A model generated the notes under the pieces. That model did not search any database, was not told the origin of the DNA, and saw nothing but the letters and a program-made list of their open reading frames with translations. From G963667675 sp964291545 (GTDB lineage: Bacteria > Chloroflexota > Dehalococcoidia > Lucifugimonadales > UBA3495): a stretch of 64,000 bases of DNA. Both the position numbers and the translations under genes were made by a program. The DNA lies in contig OZ219860.1 of assembly GCA_964291545.2 (NCBI GenBank), positions 992,001-1,056,000 of the forward strand. The letters run 5' to 3'. Below are positions 60,901 to 64,000 of this stretch, piece by piece. Numbering within the stretch: the stretch's first letter is position 1; every line of letters begins with the position of its first letter.

Positions 60901-61616
60901 ACTACGCCCATGGTCGCCCGGTACAGTCGCCTTGCCCGTTCCGCAAGCTGCACGCCCCTGGCCTTGCTCTGGCCGAAGGCCTTTAACGTGGTCAGGCCCT
61001 GCACCATGTCCAGGAACTCGGAGGCCAAATTCCCGTAGGCCAGCCGCCTGCCTGCGCTCTTGCCGCGGGACCAGCGGTATGATAGGTAAGGCACGAACAG
61101 GGTGAAGAGCGCGAACCCCAGGAAAATAAAGCTGATTTGGAGGTCGATGACCGCCATGAAAATGAAGATGAACACCGGAGCGGCGGCGGATACGATGAAT
61201 TGGGGCAGGTATTTCCCGAAGAAGGCCTCCAGGTTTTCCACCCCGTCGGCCATGGACAGCATCACGTCGCCAGTGCGGTTCCGGTCGAAATGCCCCGGCC
61301 CCAGCGCCAATGCGTGCTGATACAGGCGCTCCCGCAGCTGTATCTTAACGATGCTTGCGGTGTGGTGGCTCATGGCCTCCTGCAGGTACAGCAACGCTCC
61401 CCGCAAGACAACCAGTCCCCCCATGGCCAGCAAAGCCCAAATCAAGGCGGCATACGACGCGCCTGCGCCCTCGTGTATCACCTTTACGATGACCACCGCG
61501 GCCACGGCCAAGCGCCCGATGCCGGCAGCTACCGCCAACAGCCCGACCAGGGCCGTGGCGAATATCCGCAGCCGCACGCCGTCAGTCAAGGCCAGAAGCC
61601 GGGGGTGAAGGTACAA
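57924..61616 (-). CDS. Fused double ABC exporter (two TMD-NBD units)
   Basis: 1230 residues: TMD1 (about 1-310), NBD1 (about 345-590: VGASGAGKST, LSGGEKQRIAIARAL, ILVLDEALSSVD), linker, TMD2 (about 650-940), NBD2 (about 985-1210: VGRSGAGKTT, LSGGQRQRISIARAL, VLVLDEATSHLD). The two halves are distinct, in CydD/CydC order: the first TMD resembles CydD (GKYLPQFIVSAAAPVFIF and FLDMVQGLTTLKAFGQS). The usual exporter of this class is a heterodimer; here both are in one chain. It sits inside the zinc/manganese operon, between the binding protein and the ATPase, with gaps of 12 and 26 bases. Substrate unknown: thiols, a metallophore or lipid are all possible. Confidence 0.88.
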   Translation of the reverse strand: MYLHPRLLALTDGVRLRIFATALVGLLAVAAGIGRLAVAAVVIVKVIHEGAGASYAALIWALLAMGGLVVLRGALLYLQEAMSHHTASIVKIQLRERLYQHALALGPGHFDRNRTGDVMLSMADGVENLEAFFGKYLPQFIVSAAAPVFIFIFMAVIDLQISFIFLGFALFTLFVPYLSYRWSRGKSAGRRLAYGNLASEFLDMVQGLTTLKAFGQSKARGVQLAERARRLYRATMGVVAADSATNAITLFGIAAGTTTALVSGALRVEDGTLELRPLLIVLMLGAELFRPLQELARQYHSGLMAMAAADGIFNIMDSPVEVKDPARSPEDQAEEVAPLAPEIRFENVEFAYNQGHRPALLGVSFELKAGETLGLVGASGAGKSTVLSLILRFYDPQKGRVLLGGRDVRETPLELLRRHVAVVTQDTYLFHGTVADNLRFGNPEATQEQLEAAARAANAHQFILDLPAGYDTIVGERAVRLSGGEKQRIAIARALLKDAPILVLDEALSSVDAENEAVIREALERLMQGRTTMIIAHRLSSVVNADRILVLDEGRLVESGSHQELASAGGTYAALMAQQQESAAHRSIVAILDRQAVDGGQDGGSQAGEVAQASGSIPDQTEEMPSAGHLGMFTVWARLLSLVRPWWTQLGLTFFLGLGHHGSIIGLAVISALLVAQVITGGSLTVVLVLLGVFVPLVAFFVWAESWRSHDLAYKLLAEMRLDLYTKLDPLAPAYLVRRKSGDLVSVVGSDLETLEFFFGHTITPIVVAALIPAAVLVTLAIIAWPLALVLAPFLLAVAFSPFFAQKRSERLGDEVRGQIGDLHAYVVASIQGMREILAFGQGKSRTAEMVSNGWRFAQVQLRFLKERAFQLGFIEAMTALGGLAVLALSLWFRIQGDITRPQLILAVVLSIAAFAPIADISRTMKQLMETLAAARRLFAIHDEPVLVEDGPGVSAANNGRASSAPAIHFETVGFSYGPGEPQAVSDVSFTAQPGHTVALVGRSGAGKTTCVNLLMRFWDPTQGRILLDDHDLREFRLDRLREQIALVTQDTYLFNTSIMENLRLGRPDAGGDAIEEAARQANAHDFITSFPDGYDTLVGERGMQLSGGQRQRISIARALLKNAPVLVLDEATSHLDAVNEQQVRQALSRLMEGRTTLVIAHRLSTIRDAHTIVVLDNGRLVDQGNHQELLERQGLYAQLVATQLVSAQGSNGQSGAGLYSPESGRSPGN

Positions 61617-61628
61617 CTACGTCCTCAT

Positions 61629-62702
61629 TTACTGGGGATACACGGCCCCGCTCTGCCCTGCAAACACAGGCCCCGTGTCCAGGTCCTCCAGGCCCTGTAT
61701 GTTGCCGCCCAAGGCGGGAATCATAATCTCCATGTTCTGGAGCATAAGTCCCAGGTAGCTGTGACGGGGGTCTCCTGGTCCTCCAGGCAAATCATCATCC
61801 GCCAGTTCATCGATGAACTCGGCTCCCGCCTCGTCAGCTATGGTCTCCAGAACATCACTGGGAAAGACCTCCGAACCAAAAACAGCCGGGATGTTCAGTT
61901 CTCTGATTTGTGTGATGAGGTCCACCACGTCTCTCACCGACGGCTCGGAAAAGTCTGAGGGTTGTACCGCTCCGACGACCTCCATGCCGTACCGTTCGGC
62001 GAAGTAGGCCCATGAGTCGTGGTAAGTGAGCAGCTTGCGGTTAGCCGGTGGAACCGTAGTCACTGCCGCGGCGACTCCCTCATGGAGCGCCATGATGCGC
62101 GTGCGGAAACGTTCAAGGTTACCCGTGTAGTAGTCTGCGTTATCCGGGTCCGACTCCGCCAACTGGTCAGCCGTCAGTTCGGCGTACCGCAGGGCCAACA
62201 TGGGATCGGTCCACAGGTGCGGGTTCGGATGGCCTTCGGACTCGGGGAAGGAAAAATCAAACCGCCAGTCCTCCCGTGAGATGGCGTGATCGCCCAGGGA
62301 CAGGATCACCGCTTCTGATTTCTTGTTGGCCTCGGCCATCGTCAGAGTTGGCTGCTCCAGGAACAGGCCGTTAAGCACTATTATATCGGCCTCGGACAGC
62401 AACTTGGCAACGGAAGGAGCGGGCGCAAATGTGTGAGAGTTGACCCCCTCAGGCACCACGCCCTCCAACACGATGCGCGTCCCGCCGATGTTTTCCACTA
62501 TGCTGGTGATGGGAGATACCGTGCTGACCACCCTCAGGCGCTGAGAGTCGCTGGATTGCCCATTTTCAGGCTCAGCGTCCGGCGTCCCCGACGAGCCGCA
62601 ACCCGCGATCGCCAGTGCCACCAGCAATATCGCGGCCAGCAAGACGGCGCCGGGCCGGGCGAGAGGAACAAAGGTCAAGGGGACGTGCATCGGTAGTGAC
62701 AT
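61629..62702 (-). CDS. Zn/Mn-type ABC substrate-binding lipoprotein
   Basis: 357 residues. Signal peptide with lipobox LVALAIAGC (C35). Cluster A-I binding fold with likely metal ligands H90 (SHTFAPAPS), H162 (NPHLWTDP), H228 (TYHDSW) and E278 (FGSEVF). The ZnuA/TroA/MntC family uses three His plus Asp/Glu. The His-rich loop of ZnuA is absent, so Mn or Zn cannot be decided. It follows the Fur-family regulator by 22 bases and starts the transport part of the operon. Confidence 0.9.
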   Translation of the reverse strand: MSLPMHVPLTFVPLARPGAVLLAAILLVALAIAGCGSSGTPDAEPENGQSSDSQRLRVVSTVSPITSIVENIGGTRIVLEGVVPEGVNSHTFAPAPSVAKLLSEADIIVLNGLFLEQPTLTMAEANKKSEAVILSLGDHAISREDWRFDFSFPESEGHPNPHLWTDPMLALRYAELTADQLAESDPDNADYYTGNLERFRTRIMALHEGVAAAVTTVPPANRKLLTYHDSWAYFAERYGMEVVGAVQPSDFSEPSVRDVVDLITQIRELNIPAVFGSEVFPSDVLETIADEAGAEFIDELADDDLPGGPGDPRHSYLGLMLQNMEIMIPALGGNIQGLEDLDTGPVFAGQSGAVYPQ

Positions 62703-62724
62703 ATCTCTCCTGGTCTTGAAGCAG

Positions 62725-63150
62725 TCAGTTGCTCTCGCGGCACCTCATGCACACGCCGCTGATGGCAAAGTGCTCCAAGTCGGGCTCAAACCCGAATTCA
62801 TTAATCAATGTATCCCGGAACTCCTCCAGGTAATGGGGGCTAAGGTTGTAGGCGCCGTTGCATCGGCGGCACACCATGTGGTGATGGCCCCCCATGGCAT
62901 CGGTCAACTCGTAGTGCAGGCGGTCCCCGATAGCCACTTCGGTAACCACCCCCAAATTGCGGAACAAATGCAGGGTCCTGTATATCGTGGCGATATCGAT
63001 GTAAGGGTAGGCCTCCTTGGCCCGCTGGAATACCTGGTCCACGCCCATATGCCCGTCACCATGCGCGACGATAGACAGCACGATCAAGCGCTGTGGGGTA
63101 AGCCGGTATCCTTTATCTCTTAGCGTCTCTACCGATTCTTCGTGACCCAT
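62725..63150 (-). CDS. Fur-family regulator (Zur/PerR-like)
   Basis: 141 residues from ATG 63150; a longer frame to 63216 is not needed. Fur winged helix: TLRDKGYRLTPQRLIVLSIVAHGDGHM, IDIATIYRTLHLFRNLGVV. Metal site GGHHHMVCRRCNG, and a second C-x-x-C (CMRC) near the end, the structural zinc site. With the Zn/Mn importer as target, Zur (or Mur) is probable. An upstream palindrome suggests self-control. Confidence 0.9.
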   Translation of the reverse strand: MGHEESVETLRDKGYRLTPQRLIVLSIVAHGDGHMGVDQVFQRAKEAYPYIDIATIYRTLHLFRNLGVVTEVAIGDRLHYELTDAMGGHHHMVCRRCNGAYNLSPHYLEEFRDTLINEFGFEPDLEHFAISGVCMRCRESN

Positions 63151-63166
63151 GTGCAATCTACTGCCG

Positions 63167-63182
63167 TTGCAACTATTTGCCA
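63167..63182 (-). promoter_or_regulatory. Candidate Fur/Zur-box of the metal operon
   Basis: TTGCAACTATTTGCCA (plus-strand reading), a palindrome with 12 of 16 symmetric positions, resembling TTGCAA-type Zur/Fur boxes. It lies 17-32 bases before the regulator's ATG. Confidence 0.55.
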
Positions 63183-63319
63183 CAACGTATTTTAGCGCGG
63201 TAGGATCGGTTGTCAAGGGCGATGAACGGAAGGCGGCGGCGGCAAACCAAGCCGGTAGGCGCCGGGTTGCGGCTGTGAAGCTGCCCTAAGCTGCCGTGGT
63301 TATCGTTAGGAGGAGGCGA

Positions 63320-63943
63320 TCACGGGGCAGCCTGGCCCCAATGCTCGTAGGATGTCACTTCCGCTAGTGGCTTACGTGAGGTGGGCCCGAAACTTCCCCT
63401 GGGGTAGCCCAGCGGCAGGCAGTAGACCACCTGGGCCGAGTCTGGAATGCCCAAGAGCTGGTGCACCTGCTCTTCCACCTGGGCATGCAGGGTGGTGATG
63501 GTGCCGCCGATGCCCAGCGACCGGGCGGCCAGCAGCAGGTTCTGCGCGGCGGGAATGACCGAAGAACCGACGCCGCGGCCCCTGGAGGTGGCGCACAGCA
63601 ATACGATGACTGGAGCCTGTCCGATTTCATCCGCCAGCCGCATGGCGGACCTGCGGGCGTTCTTGCCGGGCGGTATGTCTTCCGGCCCCATAATGCCCTC
63701 GTCCCGCCGCTTGGCCCACCAAGCCTCGCGATACAACTCGGCAAAGGTCTCCCGGGTCTGGGGATCCCTGATCACCAGGAAGTGCCAGGGTTGGGCATTG
63801 CCGCCGTTAGGGGCATGGATGGCCGCTTCCAGGATGTCCTGTACGTCGGCTTCGGAAATGGGATCGGGTTTGAACCGGCGGATGGCCCGCTGGCTGAATA
63901 TGGCCTCGCCCAGTTTCATGGACAGGCGGCTTTCGGTGGTCAT
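63320..63943 (-). CDS. Nitroreductase-family FMN protein
   Basis: 207 residues from ATG 63943, with GGAGAGG five bases upstream; the frame to 63976 is not needed. The marks SQRAIRRFKPDPISEADVQDILEAAIHAPNGGNAQPWHFLVI and AAQNLLLAARSLGIGGTITTLH are the flavin-binding fold. It is an FMN reductase of the NfsA/BluB-like group with unknown substrate. It is separated from the metal operon by about 170 bases. Confidence 0.9.
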   Translation of the reverse strand: MTTESRLSMKLGEAIFSQRAIRRFKPDPISEADVQDILEAAIHAPNGGNAQPWHFLVIRDPQTRETFAELYREAWWAKRRDEGIMGPEDIPPGKNARRSAMRLADEIGQAPVIVLLCATSRGRGVGSSVIPAAQNLLLAARSLGIGGTITTLHAQVEEQVHQLLGIPDSAQVVYCLPLGYPRGSFGPTSRKPLAEVTSYEHWGQAAP

Positions 63944-63980
63944 ATTACCTCTCCGGTAAATAGCGTGGCGATTCAATGAT

Positions 63981-64000
63981 TGCCGGTCTCCTGGCCGGCA
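63981..64000. repeat. Inverted repeat at window end
   Basis: TGCCGG-TCTCCTGG-CCGGCA: a 6-base stem with 8-base loop. Could be the top of a terminator cut by the window edge. Confidence 0.35.

Noticed and set aside
1..64000. CRISPR array
   Set aside because: No regularly spaced direct repeats of 25-40 bases were found; the repeated elements are REP-like and scattered.

Overview
The window reads as a chromosome segment of a GC-rich, mostly free-living bacterium. It has long operons, few mobile genes and mostly ATG/GTG starts with purine-rich ribosome binding sites. The gene mix (two luciferase-like flavin/F420 monooxygenases, MmgE/PrpD, an amidohydrolase-2 protein, duplicated DUF1800/DUF1501/NHL genes, a tandem ThyX, a 2-oxoacid:ferredoxin oxidoreductase beside a dihydrolipoyl dehydrogenase, GatCAB plus AsnRS) suggests Chloroflexota, perhaps a Dehalococcoidia/SAR202-like lineage. 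That assignment is inference from gene content; no rRNA gene is present to test it.

Layout. 1-5.5 kb: 3' part of a TPR protein, a luciferase-like oxidoreductase, MmgE/PrpD, and an ECF sigma/anti-sigma pair. 5.5-8.3 kb: tandem ThyX, then a GIY-YIG pseudogene between REP-like inverted repeats, and a small membrane protein. 8.3-14.2 kb: amidohydrolase, an NCS2 permease with an RsbW-like tail, a DUF1330 protein, and an XRE-membrane protein divergent from a secreted protein. 14.3-19.2 kb: VOC protein, KorB, KorA, LpdA. 19.4-24.5 kb: a DUF6932/XRE pair, TatA, then a TatC-TatB-RlmD/Maf fusion operon, and thioredoxin. 24.5-26 kb: a selenocysteine tRNA followed by HicB/HicA and a DUF4328 protein. 26.2-32 kb: amidase, two paralogous aldo/keto reductases, SRPBCC, luciferase-like and GlcG-like proteins. 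32.4-39.3 kb: a DUF1800-DUF1501-NHL unit and a second DUF1800-NHL unit. 39.3-45.1 kb: MFS transporter, isochorismatase-like hydrolase, RNase P RNA, PHP protein, two MaoC-like proteins and a cation efflux protein. 45.2-51.3 kb: GatC-GatA, HigB/HigA, AsnRS, and a four-gene TPP-enzyme cluster. 51.3-55.5 kb: a DtxR-like regulator with Fe3+-type ABC genes. 55.6-64 kb: cupin, a Fur-family/ZnuA/fused ABC exporter/ZnuC/ZnuB operon, and a nitroreductase.

How it fits together. Two metal regulons can be seen, each with its own regulator: DtxR-like for the Fe3+-type importer and Fur/Zur-like for the Zn/Mn importer. The latter has a palindrome just upstream of the regulator gene. Protein export (TatA, TatB-like, TatC), the ThyX route to dTMP, amide-based tRNA charging (GatCA with AsnRS) and ferredoxin-linked oxoacid oxidation are the core functions. 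Three two-gene toxin-antitoxin-like modules (DUF6932/XRE, HicBA, HigBA) are the accessory part. The most unusual items are the tandem ThyX with complementary motif loss, the duplicated DUF1800 cluster without export signals, the permease-RsbW and RlmD-Maf fusions, the 1230-residue exporter inside a metal-import operon, and a TPP-enzyme paralogue that has lost its cofactor motif.
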